DNA of 64,000 nt from NCBI GenBank assembly GCA_944332995.1, contig CALVKR010000001.1, positions 1-64,000 on the forward strand, given 5' to 3'. The DNA comes from an uncultured Clostridia bacterium. GTDB taxonomy: Bacteria > Bacillota > Clostridia > Christensenellales > CAG-917. Below the pieces are notes generated by a model that saw only the letters and a program-made list of their open reading frames with translations, was not told where the DNA came from and made no database searches. Shown here one piece after another: positions 42,184 to 51,084 of the stretch; positions within the stretch are counted from its first letter, which is position 1; every line of letters begins with the position of its first letter. The translations under genes and the position numbers were made by a program.

Positions 42184-42393
42184 TATTTACCTCCAAACAA
42201 TTAAAAATTGTTTTATTGTGATTTATTTTTTAGTTTTGTTTTTAATCAATCCGCATTTATAAAACCGAAACGTCCGCTTATGCAGGCTATATAAAAGCCG
42301 TGGTAAAAACGTTTCTATCCTATATCGGGCATATTTTTGCCTCTTGCCGACGGCACAGAACAAACGAGGTGGTTATAGGCAAGCAATCTTGCT
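42184..42393 (-). other. Intergenic region between ffh and rpsP, possible structured RNA
   Basis: No gene is supported. Paired segments are present (for example TGCCG/CGGCA and GGCT/AGCC around an AT core) in a region more GC-rich than neighbouring gaps. A leader or small RNA is possible, but I see no known consensus. Confidence 0.25.
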
Positions 42394-43710
42394 CTAAAAA
42401 GGCAATTTGCCTTTGTTTTTTGCCATACGGCTCATCATCGTCTTTGACATTTCAAACTGCTTTAAAAGCTGATTGACTTCCTGTATCGACGTGCCGCTGC
42501 CCTTTGCGATTCTCTTTCTTTGGCTCGCCTTAATAATATCCGGATTGCGGCGTTCCTTTACCGTCATTGACTGAATAATCGCTTTGGTGTGTTTGATTTT
42601 CTTTTCGTCAACTTCGGTATCGACGCCCTTTAATTTATTGCTCATACCGGGTATCATATTGAGCACGTTTGAAAGATTTCCCATTTTTTTCATATTCTCG
42701 AGCTGTTCGAGATAATCTTCAAGGGTAAATGAATTTTGTTTTAACTTCTTTTGAAGATTTTTTGCGTCTTCCTCGTTGAATGCGCTTTCCGCCTTTTCAA
42801 TCAAGGTGAGCACGTCGCCCATACCGAGAATCCTCGACGCCATTCTGTCGGGGTGGAAAGCCTCGATATCTTCGAGCTTTTCGCCTATTCCCGAAAATTT
42901 GATAGGCTTTGACGTAACCGCTCTGATTGAGAGTGCGGCACCGCCTCTCGTATCGCCGTCGAGTTTTGTGAGCACGACGCCCGTGATATCCAAAGTTTTA
43001 TTGAAGGTGTCTGCAACCGTTACGGCGTCCTGTCCCGTCATGGAATCGACAACGAGCAATATCTCGTGCGGTTTCAATTCCTTTTTAAGTTCGACAAGCT
43101 CGTCCATTAACTGTTCGTCGATGTGAAGACGTCCGGCAGTATCCACAATAACGGTATCAAAGGCGTTTTTGTTGGCATATTTAATTGCTTCTTTAGCTAT
43201 CTTGACAGGGGCTATCTGTCCCTTTTCAAAGACTTCGACGCCGGCTTTTTTACCGACAACCTGAAGCTGAGTTATAGCCGCAGGACGGTATATGTCGCAA
43301 GCGCAAAGCAATACGTTTTTGCCCTGCTTTTTGAGCATACCTGCAAGTTTACCGCACATAGTCGTCTTACCTGCGCCCTGAAGACCGCACATCATGATAA
43401 TCGTGGGCGGATTTGAAGCAACGGCAAGTTTGGCGTTTTTGGTGCCCATAAGGTCGGTAAGCTCTTCGTTGACAATCTTTACGACCTGTTGCGCAGGAGT
43501 AAGGCTCTTTAATATCTCTTCATGCAACGCCTTTTCGCTTACGGACTGAATAAACGATTTTACTACGGCATAATTGACGTCCGCTTCCAAAAGGGCGATA
43601 CGAATCTCCCTCATTGCCTGCTTTATTTCAAGTTCCGTCAATCTGCCTTTGTTTTTCATTTTTTCAAAGACGTTGGCTATTCTTTCGGATAAATTTTGAA
43701 AAATTCCCAT
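42394..43710 (-). CDS. ffh: Signal recognition particle protein Ffh
   Basis: A 438-residue SRP GTPase that binds signal sequences and SRP RNA and delivers nascent membrane proteins to FtsY. It has an N domain (1 to about 85), a G domain with GLQGAGKTTMCGKLA, DTAGRLHIDEQLMDEL and TKLDGDTRGG, and a Met-rich M domain ending with the RNA-binding helix region (QRKRIAKGSGTSIQEVNQLLKQF). It starts directly after ylxM. Confidence 0.97.
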   Translation of the reverse strand: MGIFQNLSERIANVFEKMKNKGRLTELEIKQAMREIRIALLEADVNYAVVKSFIQSVSEKALHEEILKSLTPAQQVVKIVNEELTDLMGTKNAKLAVASNPPTIIMMCGLQGAGKTTMCGKLAGMLKKQGKNVLLCACDIYRPAAITQLQVVGKKAGVEVFEKGQIAPVKIAKEAIKYANKNAFDTVIVDTAGRLHIDEQLMDELVELKKELKPHEILLVVDSMTGQDAVTVADTFNKTLDITGVVLTKLDGDTRGGAALSIRAVTSKPIKFSGIGEKLEDIEAFHPDRMASRILGMGDVLTLIEKAESAFNEEDAKNLQKKLKQNSFTLEDYLEQLENMKKMGNLSNVLNMIPGMSNKLKGVDTEVDEKKIKHTKAIIQSMTVKERRNPDIIKASQRKRIAKGSGTSIQEVNQLLKQFEMSKTMMSRMAKNKGKLPF

Positions 43711-44037
43711 TTAATCCTCCACCAAATCAACAAGGCTCTCTATAATTTTATCCTCTAAATCCCCGTCTTTATCCCCTCTGGCAGATTTAAGCCGCCTTAA
43801 GAGTTCGTATATCTTGTCAGACTTAGAGACAAAACCGAGCTTTTGCTCGTATTGGACAAGAGAGTCCTCACCTCTTTTTATGGAATCCCTGGCCGCCTGC
43901 CTTGTGATTGCGAACTGTTCGGCAATCTCACCCAGAGATAAATCGCAGTCGTAAAAGAGAGTCATCATCTCTTTTTGCTTTTCTGTGAGCAAATTTCCGT
44001 AGGTAGCCAATAAAATGCTGATTTTAACGTTTTCCAT
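43711..44037 (-). CDS. ylxM: YlxM-type SRP-associated helix-turn-helix protein
   Basis: A 108-residue UPF0122/YlxM protein with a sigma-region-4-like helix-turn-helix (LTEKQKEMMTLFYDCDLSLGEIAEQFAITRQAARDSIKR). YlxM modulates SRP GTPase activity in streptococci. It is joined without gap to ffh. It is separated from ftsY by a terminator, so ylxM-ffh forms its own unit. Confidence 0.92.
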   Translation of the reverse strand: MENVKISILLATYGNLLTEKQKEMMTLFYDCDLSLGEIAEQFAITRQAARDSIKRGEDSLVQYEQKLGFVSKSDKIYELLRRLKSARGDKDGDLEDKIIESLVDLVED

Positions 44038-44043
44038 AATAAA

Positions 44044-44071
44044 AAGTGTAAAGGCTTAAACCTTTACACTT
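44044..44071 (-). terminator. Terminator after ftsY
   Basis: Perfect 11-bp stem AAGTGTAAAGG/CCTTTACACTT with a 6-nt loop. On the minus strand it is followed by TTTTTATT. It lies 125 bp after the ftsY stop, just ahead of ylxM. Confidence 0.85.
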
Positions 44072-44195
44072 ATGATAACAATTAAAAATTATTATGTCAA
44101 CTTATTTAAACGGATAAACGGAAATATTTTATCTTATCACATATTTTTACACTTGCGGTTTTAAAATTTGCGGCAAAGTGCAACCGTAAAATTTG

Positions 44196-45098
44196 TTATT
44201 CTTCGTCGAGCAATACGTCGATAAAATCGTTGGCGTCGAAAGGAATGAGGTCGTCGATTTTTTCGCCGACGCCGACGTATAACACGGGGAGCGAAAGCTG
44301 TTCGGCAATAGCTATGACTACGCCACCCTTTGCCGTTCCGTCGAGTTTTGTAAGTATGATTCCGTCTACGTCTATATCCTCGCTGAACACTTCCGCCTGA
44401 GATACGGCATTTTGTCCCGTGGTGGCGTCAAGCACGATATACTTTCTGAAATCTGCGTCGGGAAGTTCTCTTGCTACGACTCTGCATATCTTTTTCAGCT
44501 CCTCCATAAGGTTTTTCTTGTTGTGAAGTCTGCCCGCAGTATCAATCAAAACGACGTCCGTTCCCCTCGCTTTTGCCGAAGCTATCGCATCGAAAACGAC
44601 TGCCGCAGGGTCACTGCCCTCGCCGTGATGCACAACTCTTACGCCCGCTCTCTCGCCCCACACCTCAAGCTGTTCGCTTGCGGCGGCTCTGAACGTATCG
44701 GCGGCAGCTACAACAACCGATTTCCCCTGCAACTTGAACATGTTTGCAAGTTTGCCAATAGCCGTAGTCTTGCCGACACCGTTGACTCCCGAAAGAAGAA
44801 TAACGAGCGGATAGGAAAAATCCTCAATTTCAAAATCGATAGATTCAATCAAAATCTTTTTGAACAACTCTCTTGCGTCGTCGGGCTTTGTAATTCTGTT
44901 TTCGTAAATCTCGTCACGGAGCCTTTCGAGCAAGGTTTCCGTAGCGTCGATACCGACGTCTGCGGTTATAAGTGCTTCCTCGAGTTCGTCGAAAAATTCG
45001 TCATCCAACTCCTTCATGGAAAACGCTTCAAAAAGACGGCGCTTTATCGCCTCTTTGGTCTTTTTTAATCCACTTGAAATTTTTGCGAAAAATCCCAT
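44196..45098 (-). CDS. ftsY: SRP receptor FtsY
   Basis: A 300-residue SRP receptor GTPase, mostly the NG domain, with almost no acidic A domain, as is usual in Gram-positive bacteria. Motifs: LSGVNGVGKTTAIGKLA, DTFRAAASEQL, DTAGRLHNKKNLMEEL, TKLDGTAKGG. It is 8 bp after smc and probably cotranscribed with rnc-smc-ftsY. Confidence 0.97.
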   Translation of the reverse strand: MGFFAKISSGLKKTKEAIKRRLFEAFSMKELDDEFFDELEEALITADVGIDATETLLERLRDEIYENRITKPDDARELFKKILIESIDFEIEDFSYPLVILLSGVNGVGKTTAIGKLANMFKLQGKSVVVAAADTFRAAASEQLEVWGERAGVRVVHHGEGSDPAAVVFDAIASAKARGTDVVLIDTAGRLHNKKNLMEELKKICRVVARELPDADFRKYIVLDATTGQNAVSQAEVFSEDIDVDGIILTKLDGTAKGGVVIAIAEQLSLPVLYVGVGEKIDDLIPFDANDFIDVLLDEE

Positions 45099-45106
45099 TT
45101 TAACTC

Positions 45107-48100
45107 CTATGCCACACCGTTGTCGGAAGCGTGTTTGACAGCTTCTTCAAACTCGATGGAAACTATCTTTGTTACGCCTTTTTCTTCCATAGCAACGCCG
45201 AAAATGGAATCCGCATGGCGCATTGTCGGTTTGCGGTGCGTGATGACGATAAACTGCGTTTTGTCCGAGAATATTTTCAAAAGCTCGGCAAAAAGATTTG
45301 CATTTGCGTCGTCAAGCGCCGCCTCTATCTCATCCAAGATACAGAAAGGCATCGGCTTGAGTTGCAATATGGCAAACAAAATAGATATCGCCGTAAGCGC
45401 TTTCTCGCCGCCCGAAAGAAGGGATATGTGCTGCAATTTCTTGCCGGGAGGCTGTGCGTAAATTTCTATGCCAGCCTCGAGAGGATCCACTTCGTCGCTG
45501 TTCGTCAGGTCGGCGTCAATGTTTTGCAAAACAAGTTTGCCCGTTCCGCCGTCAAACAGTTTTTTGAATACGTCCTGGAAGTTGGCGTTTATCTTTTCAA
45601 AAGCTTCGTTAAATTTGACAACCATTTCGCTTGTCAAATCGGCGATAATCTTTTTAAGGTCGTCATACGCCGTCTTTATATCGTCTCTTTCCGCCGACAA
45701 GGTAGAATATCTTTCTTCAAGTTCTTCTAAATCCTTTACGGCAAGCAGGTTTACGTCGCCAAGTCTTGAGATAGACCTCTTTAACGAAGCAATCTCACCG
45801 CCCGCTTTTTTGTGGTCGAATTCCTCGTTCTTTAAGGGCAAAGCGTTTGTGTATGTAAGATCGTATTCTTCCAAAATATGCTCCTGCATACTTCTTATCT
45901 CGATATCCACTCTCTCCAAACTGCCCTCGTCCCTTATCTTCTTTTCGCTGAGGACGCTCTTTTCTTCCGTCATTCTATTCTTTGCCGTGTCGAGCTCGGA
46001 TATACGGTTTTTGAGATTTTCCTTTCTTGAAGAAAGAGAATCTATCTGTTTTTCGAGGTCTGCGATGTGCGACAGTTCCTCGCCCGTAAAAGAAGACCTT
46101 TGCGGAGCGTTTTTAAGTTCCGCAATTTTGCCCTGAACGATTTTAAGCTGAACGTCCACCTCGATGAGATTTTCCTTATATGAAGATCTTTCGTTAGAAA
46201 GTCTGAAAATCTCGTCGGATATCTTATCAATCAATCCCTTCATTGTGGCGTTCTGCACTCTGAGGTCGGTGAGTTTTCTTGCCAGCTCGTCACGCTCGGA
46301 TTTCTTTGCTTTAGAGTTATCCTGTTGTTCGGAAAGCTGACCGAACCATTCTTTCTTTTGTTTGACGTCCGATTCGAGCTCGTCCACCGACGATATTTTT
46401 TCGGTTAGTTCGGATACGATTTTATCCGCCTCGATAAGTTCCGCCTCGCAGGATGCTATGTCCACTTTAAGTCTTTCGACGTTCTCCCTTGAAAGCCTTA
46501 TCCTCTCGTTGTAAAGCCCTGCCTGACCTTTAAGGTCAAACATTCGCCTTTCGACGTCCTTTATTTTGTTTTCGCAATCTTCAACGGCTTTTTCGTTTTG
46601 TGCCTTGAGTTTTGTAAGTTCGTCAAGGTTGTCGGACAGCTTTTTCGCATTTTCTTCCATTTGAGCAATTTTTCTCTCTTGGTCGAGCAGGCTCATTTTA
46701 TCCGACTTTTTAAAGCCACCGGATATCGAACCGTTTTTGGCGAACAAATCTCCGTCCAAAGTGACGATTTTAAATTCCTGATTGTAATTTCTGAAAAGTC
46801 TTACCGCAACGTCGATATCCTCGACTACGACGGTATCTCCCATAAGTGCGGAGATGAGCTTTTCGAACTTAGCGTCGTATTCGATATGGTCGGACAAAAG
46901 CCCCAGACAGCCTCTTTCCGTCAATACTTTGGCGTTTTTATCGCCGATGGATTTTTCCCTGCAAGTGGTGAGCGGACGGAACGTAGCTCTGCCGAAACGA
47001 TTTTGTTTTAATATTCCTATGAGGAACTTGGCGTCGTCCTCGTTTTTGACGATAATGTTCTGAAGGGATGCTCCCAGCACGTTTTCGACAGCCGATACGT
47101 ATTCTTCGGGGACTTTTATCTCCTCTGCCACAACGCCCATAACTTTTGCTTTGACCTGCGGATTTTCCTTTGCTTCCTGCATCAGAGCCTTGACCGCTTC
47201 CTGATAGCCTGCAAAGCTGTCCTTTATCTGCCTCATCATCTCGATATTGGCGTTTTGAGTGCTTATTTTATTGTTTATGGCAAGCAGGTCGTCGGATATG
47301 GATGAAAGAGCCGCTTTTGCGGAGCGTTTTTGTTCCACCGCCTCGTTTTGGGCGACGATAAGCTCGGCATTCTTTTCTTTAAGTTCGTTCAAATTGCCCT
47401 CTACAATGGACAATATCGTCAAATCTTCGTCAAGAGCCGCCCTCTTTTGCTTTAACGCATCTCTTAGATTTTTTGCCCTCTCCTGATTTATTCCCTTTTC
47501 GGATATGAGCCCGGAAAGATTGCTTCTGAGTGCGCTAAGCTGCTCGACGGAACGGATATAATCTTTATTTTTTTCCTCGAACTCGCTTTCTTCGCTCTTT
47601 AATGCGTCGGCAAGCGAATTATACTGAGCGTTTACCGCCTCATACTCTCTTGCGCTTATAGCATAATTTTTGAGTTTTTCGTCTTTTTCTTCCGATGCGG
47701 TTTTTATGGCTTCATCGAGTTTTTCTATGAGCGACTCAAAATTGAGCTTATCTTTTGTAAGTCTCGACTCGTCTCCGTTTAAATTGTTGAGCTTTTCCTG
47801 GAAAACCTTGCCCTCACCCAAAATAGACGCCTGTTCTACCTTCAAAGCGAGAAGCTCGGCGTTGAGGTTTTTAGACACGTCGTCAAGCGAAGTAAAATCG
47901 GACATACAGCTGTCGAATACGCTTACGCATTCGTTAAACTGTTTTTCGAGATTTGCAATTTCCTCGGAAGTTTTCATCAAACGGTCTTTGATTTTCTGTT
48001 TGACCGATTCGTTGTTCTCATATTGATAAATATAGAGATTGACTTCCTGAATTTTCAAAAGGTCTTTTAATTCAAAATATCTTTTCGCCGTTTCCGCCTG

Positions 48101-48727
48101 TTTTCTCAAAGGCAAAATCTGCCTTTCTATCTCGGCAATGCGCTCGTTGGCGACGGTGAGGTTTTGATTTGCTTTATCGAGCTTTCTTTCCGCTTCGTTT
48201 CGTTGATATCTGAATTTGGAAATTCCCGCCGCTTCCTCGAAAATATGACGGCGGTCCTCGGGTTTGGCGGACAGCAATTCGTCAATCCTGCCCTGTCCTA
48301 TGATAGAATATCCCTCTTTACCGATACCCGTATCGTGAATGAGGTTGATTATATCTTTCATACGGCAACGTGAGCGGTTTATAAAATATTCACTGTTTCC
48401 GCTTCTGTCCAGCTTTCGGGTTATAACGACGTTATCCGCCTCGAAATTGGGAAATACTTTGCCGTTTTCGTTGTCAAAATAAAGCGAAACTTCGCAATAA
48501 GACGTGCTCTTGCGATTTTCCGTTCCGTTAAATATAACGTCCTGCATATTCTTACCGCGCAGCTGCTTAGCGCTCTGTTCGCCAAGCGTCCACCTTATGG
48601 CGTCGGCGATATTCGACTTTCCGCAGCCGTTCGGTCCTATAATGGCAGTAACGCCCTCTTTAAAATCTATCGTAACTTTGTCGGCGAAAGATTTAAAGCC
48701 TTTAAGTTCTAATCGTTCAAAATTCAA
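45107..48727 (-). CDS. smc: Chromosome partition protein Smc
   Basis: A 1206-residue condensin ATPase that organises and segregates chromosomes with ScpA and ScpB. The N-terminal ATPase half has AIIGPNGCGKSNIADAIRW. Two long coiled coils flank a hinge (about 510-660). The C-terminal half has the signature LLSGGEKALTAISILFA and Walker B FCILDEIEAALDDANA. Length is typical. It sits between rnc and ftsY as in most Firmicutes. Confidence 0.97.
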   Translation of the reverse strand: MNFERLELKGFKSFADKVTIDFKEGVTAIIGPNGCGKSNIADAIRWTLGEQSAKQLRGKNMQDVIFNGTENRKSTSYCEVSLYFDNENGKVFPNFEADNVVITRKLDRSGNSEYFINRSRCRMKDIINLIHDTGIGKEGYSIIGQGRIDELLSAKPEDRRHIFEEAAGISKFRYQRNEAERKLDKANQNLTVANERIAEIERQILPLRKQAETAKRYFELKDLLKIQEVNLYIYQYENNESVKQKIKDRLMKTSEEIANLEKQFNECVSVFDSCMSDFTSLDDVSKNLNAELLALKVEQASILGEGKVFQEKLNNLNGDESRLTKDKLNFESLIEKLDEAIKTASEEKDEKLKNYAISAREYEAVNAQYNSLADALKSEESEFEEKNKDYIRSVEQLSALRSNLSGLISEKGINQERAKNLRDALKQKRAALDEDLTILSIVEGNLNELKEKNAELIVAQNEAVEQKRSAKAALSSISDDLLAINNKISTQNANIEMMRQIKDSFAGYQEAVKALMQEAKENPQVKAKVMGVVAEEIKVPEEYVSAVENVLGASLQNIIVKNEDDAKFLIGILKQNRFGRATFRPLTTCREKSIGDKNAKVLTERGCLGLLSDHIEYDAKFEKLISALMGDTVVVEDIDVAVRLFRNYNQEFKIVTLDGDLFAKNGSISGGFKKSDKMSLLDQERKIAQMEENAKKLSDNLDELTKLKAQNEKAVEDCENKIKDVERRMFDLKGQAGLYNERIRLSRENVERLKVDIASCEAELIEADKIVSELTEKISSVDELESDVKQKKEWFGQLSEQQDNSKAKKSERDELARKLTDLRVQNATMKGLIDKISDEIFRLSNERSSYKENLIEVDVQLKIVQGKIAELKNAPQRSSFTGEELSHIADLEKQIDSLSSRKENLKNRISELDTAKNRMTEEKSVLSEKKIRDEGSLERVDIEIRSMQEHILEEYDLTYTNALPLKNEEFDHKKAGGEIASLKRSISRLGDVNLLAVKDLEELEERYSTLSAERDDIKTAYDDLKKIIADLTSEMVVKFNEAFEKINANFQDVFKKLFDGGTGKLVLQNIDADLTNSDEVDPLEAGIEIYAQPPGKKLQHISLLSGGEKALTAISILFAILQLKPMPFCILDEIEAALDDANANLFAELLKIFSDKTQFIVITHRKPTMRHADSIFGVAMEEKGVTKIVSIEFEEAVKHASDNGVA

Positions 48728-48827
48728 TTTGTATCTCCGTGCAGTTGTATAGCCTTGTTATTTTATCATAAGAAAAAACAAAAGACAAGAAAAAAGGAAG
48801 CCAAAAAGGTGAATTTGCAAAAAAAAT

Positions 48828-48853
48828 AAAAAGCGTATTATCAACGCTTTTTT
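48828..48853 (-). terminator. Hairpin overlapping the rnc stop
   Basis: Arms AAAAAGCGT/ACGCTTTTT with the rnc stop codon (48841-48843) at the loop edge. On the minus strand T-rich sequence follows. It may reduce read-through into smc. Confidence 0.7.
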
Positions 48854-49518
48854 TGTATCGAAAGTCTTGCCAAAGCAATTTTGGCACAGTTTTGCTGAGC
48901 CTCTCTTTTGGTGCCGCCCGTGCCCTTACCCATCACTTTACCGTCAACCGTAACCTCGAAAGTGAATTGCGGATTGTGGTCGGAGCCCGTTTCGGACAAC
49001 AGCTTGTACGTTATCTCAACTCCGTGTTTAGAGCCGTATTCGTTAAGTTTGGATTTAGCGTCCTTAGCGTCTGCCTTGGCGTTTTTGACTTCTTCGGCAA
49101 GATTTTCCAAAATAAACTTTTTGGCGCAGTCTATGCCGCCGTCAAGATATATCGCCCCCACAATCGATTCAAAAAGGTCGCTTTTAACGGAAGACAAACA
49201 TGATATATTCTGCTTTTTGCCACCCTCGCCGAGAAGCATATAGTCGGATATATCCAATCTGTCGATAGCTTCGGAAAGAGGTTTTTCCGAAACGACGCTC
49301 GAACGGAGCCTTGTCAAAAATCCTTCGTCCTTGGTGGGATATTTATTGAAAAAATATTCCGCTATGACAAAATTGACTATGCTGTCCCCCAAAAACTCGA
49401 GGTTCTGATAGTTTTTTCCGTTCAGATAGGAAGGGTGCGTAAACGCTCTTAAAAGATATGAGGGATTTTTAAAGATATAATCTATCTTTTTTTCCGCTTC
49501 GTCTAAATGAATTGCCAT
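48841..49518 (-). CDS. rnc: Ribonuclease III
   Basis: A 225-residue double-strand RNase for rRNA and mRNA processing. The catalytic domain holds the signature NLEFLGDSIVNFVIAEYF and the second acidic site FESIVGAIYLDGG. The C-terminal dsRNA-binding domain covers about 155-222 (DAKSKLNEYGSKHG...GTGGTKREAQQNCAKIAL). It is 36 bp after plsX, with none of the fabD-fabG-acpP genes often found between them. Confidence 0.97.
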   Translation of the reverse strand: MAIHLDEAEKKIDYIFKNPSYLLRAFTHPSYLNGKNYQNLEFLGDSIVNFVIAEYFFNKYPTKDEGFLTRLRSSVVSEKPLSEAIDRLDISDYMLLGEGGKKQNISCLSSVKSDLFESIVGAIYLDGGIDCAKKFILENLAEEVKNAKADAKDAKSKLNEYGSKHGVEITYKLLSETGSDHNPQFTFEVTVDGKVMGKGTGGTKREAQQNCAKIALARLSIQKKR

Positions 49519-49554
49519 ACTTCTCCGATTTTGTATAATTTTGTATAAATTTTA

Positions 49555-50577
49555 TTATTCTTTAGCGTCGTCGGCTTTAAAGCCTTTGACGAAATCGATT
49601 ATTTTTTCCACAACGCCCGACTGAGCAAGCGCTTTAGCCTGCAAAATGCTGGCGCAGATTGACTTTGCCTTTGACGCTCCGTGCGACTTTACGACTACCT
49701 TGTTTACGCCCAAAAAGCATGCTCCGCCGTTTTCGTTGTAGTCAAGTTTCTTTTTGAGTTTTTTGAAAGTCTTAAGCAAAAGCGCGGCGCCGAGTTTTGC
49801 CGACAATCCGCCGTCCTTTATACCCTGTTTTAAAAGGGTGAATACGGCGTTTGCCGTTCCCTCCGCCGATTTAAGTGCGATGTTCCCGTTAAAGCCGTCG
49901 CAGACAACCACGTCGAAATTGCCGGAAAGAATATCGCGCGCCTCGCAGTTTCCGACAAAATTGAGGGGGGATTCCTTTAATAAGTCAAACGCCTCTTTGG
50001 TGAGCTCGTTGCCTTTTTTATCCTCCGCTCCGTTTGAAAGCAGTCCTATCCTCGGATTTGTCACGCCCGTCTGACAGGATGCGTATGCGGAGCCCATATA
50101 GGCAAAGTGCAAAATGTTTACCGCCTTGCAATCTACGTTTGCGCCGCAGTCGCAAAGCACGACGCTGCCTCCCGTCACCGTGGGGAGTACGGGAGCGAGT
50201 GCGGGACGCGATATTCCTTTTATCCTGCCTATCTTCATAAATGCGCCTGTCAGCACGGCACCGGTAGAGCCGGACGAAACGAGAGCCTCGGCGTCGTCGT
50301 TTGCCATGAGATATTCAAGCGCTTTGACAAGCGACGATTCCTTTTTGAGTTTTATTGCCATTGTGGGCGACTCCTCGTTGGTGATGATATCTTTTGCATC
50401 GAATACTTCCACCCTCGACATATCGCATTTTGAGTCGGACAAAATTTTGTTGATTGCCGCTTCGTCGCCGAACATGGCGATTTTTAAATCTTTATCTTCG
50501 TTTAACGCTTTGACGGCTCCCTGAGTCGTTTGCTCGGGAGAATAATCGCCGCCCATAACGTCAAGAACAATTTTCAT
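49555..50577 (-). CDS. plsX: Phosphate acyltransferase PlsX
   Basis: A 340-residue enzyme that converts acyl-ACP to acyl-phosphate for phospholipid synthesis. I start it at 50577 (MKIVLDVMGGDYSPEQTTQGA), with GGAGGT ahead, rather than at the upstream ATG (50631), which adds 18 atypical residues. Motifs include VSSGSTGAVLTGA, RPALAPVLP and VVCDGFNGNIALK. It follows rpmF, separated by a terminator. Confidence 0.95.
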   Translation of the reverse strand: MKIVLDVMGGDYSPEQTTQGAVKALNEDKDLKIAMFGDEAAINKILSDSKCDMSRVEVFDAKDIITNEESPTMAIKLKKESSLVKALEYLMANDDAEALVSSGSTGAVLTGAFMKIGRIKGISRPALAPVLPTVTGGSVVLCDCGANVDCKAVNILHFAYMGSAYASCQTGVTNPRIGLLSNGAEDKKGNELTKEAFDLLKESPLNFVGNCEARDILSGNFDVVVCDGFNGNIALKSAEGTANAVFTLLKQGIKDGGLSAKLGAALLLKTFKKLKKKLDYNENGGACFLGVNKVVVKSHGASKAKSICASILQAKALAQSGVVEKIIDFVKGFKADDAKE

Positions 50578-50675
50578 AAATACCTCCAAGAAATATCTGC
50601 CGAGAAAAAAAGCAAAACCGATTTTTGCCACTCGTCGATTTTGCCCGTAAATATTTTATATCCCTATAAAAAATT

Positions 50676-50697
50676 AGGTGGGAAAACCCACCTCAAA
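50676..50697 (-). terminator. Terminator after rpmF
   Basis: Perfect 7-bp stem AGGTGGG/CCCACCT with an AAAA loop, followed on the minus strand by TAATTTTTTA. Confidence 0.8.
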
Positions 50698-50701
50698 AAA
50701 C

Positions 50702-50890
50702 TTATTCAGCTTTCTTGTTCGGCTCTTTAACCAAAACGCCTTTATAGTAACCGCACTTGGGGCATACCGTATGACTTTTGATAAGCTCGTGACATTGAGG
50801 ACATTCAACAAGACCGGTAGCTTTGAGTTTCCAGTTGGCATATCTTGAATTTGTTTTTGATTTAGAAATTTTATTTTTTGGTACTGCCAT
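50702..50890 (-). CDS. rpmF: Ribosomal protein L32
   Basis: A 62-residue L32 of the zinc-binding form, with CPQC and CPKC pairs (VECPQCHELIKSHTVCPKCGYYKG). It begins MAVPKNKISKSKTNSRY and has AGGAGG and its own consensus promoter. The rpmF-plsX neighbourhood is usual. Confidence 0.97.
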   Translation of the reverse strand: MAVPKNKISKSKTNSRYANWKLKATGLVECPQCHELIKSHTVCPKCGYYKGVLVKEPNKKAE

Positions 50891-50919
50891 TTTGAGGACC
50901 TCCTACTATTAACTACAAA

Positions 50920-50948
50920 ATAATACAATAATTTAATTTTTATGTCAA
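50920..50948 (-). promoter_or_regulatory. Promoter of rpmF
   Basis: On the minus strand a perfect TTGACA (50948-50943) and TATTAT (50925-50920), 17 bp apart. Confidence 0.8.
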
Positions 50949-51003
50949 ACAAAATAATGCGATAAAAATAAAAATAATCGCTTATATTAAAGCAAATTTT
51001 AAA

Positions 51004-51023
51004 GGCGGTCACTGATGACCGCC
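51004..51023 (-). terminator. Terminator after ackA
   Basis: Perfect 8-bp stem GGCGGTCA/TGACCGCC with a 4-nt loop, followed on the minus strand by a TTTAAAATTT tail, 61 bp after the ackA stop. Confidence 0.75.
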
Positions 51024-51084
51024 CTTCCTATTGTTGAAAAAAAACAAAAGTGCTTGCGTTTTGAAAAAGTGAACGCTAAACGCA

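Noticed and set aside
45131-46136. Two long rightward open frames of about 200 residues inside smc
   Set aside because: They are antisense to a complete smc gene, biased in composition and without a ribosome site.
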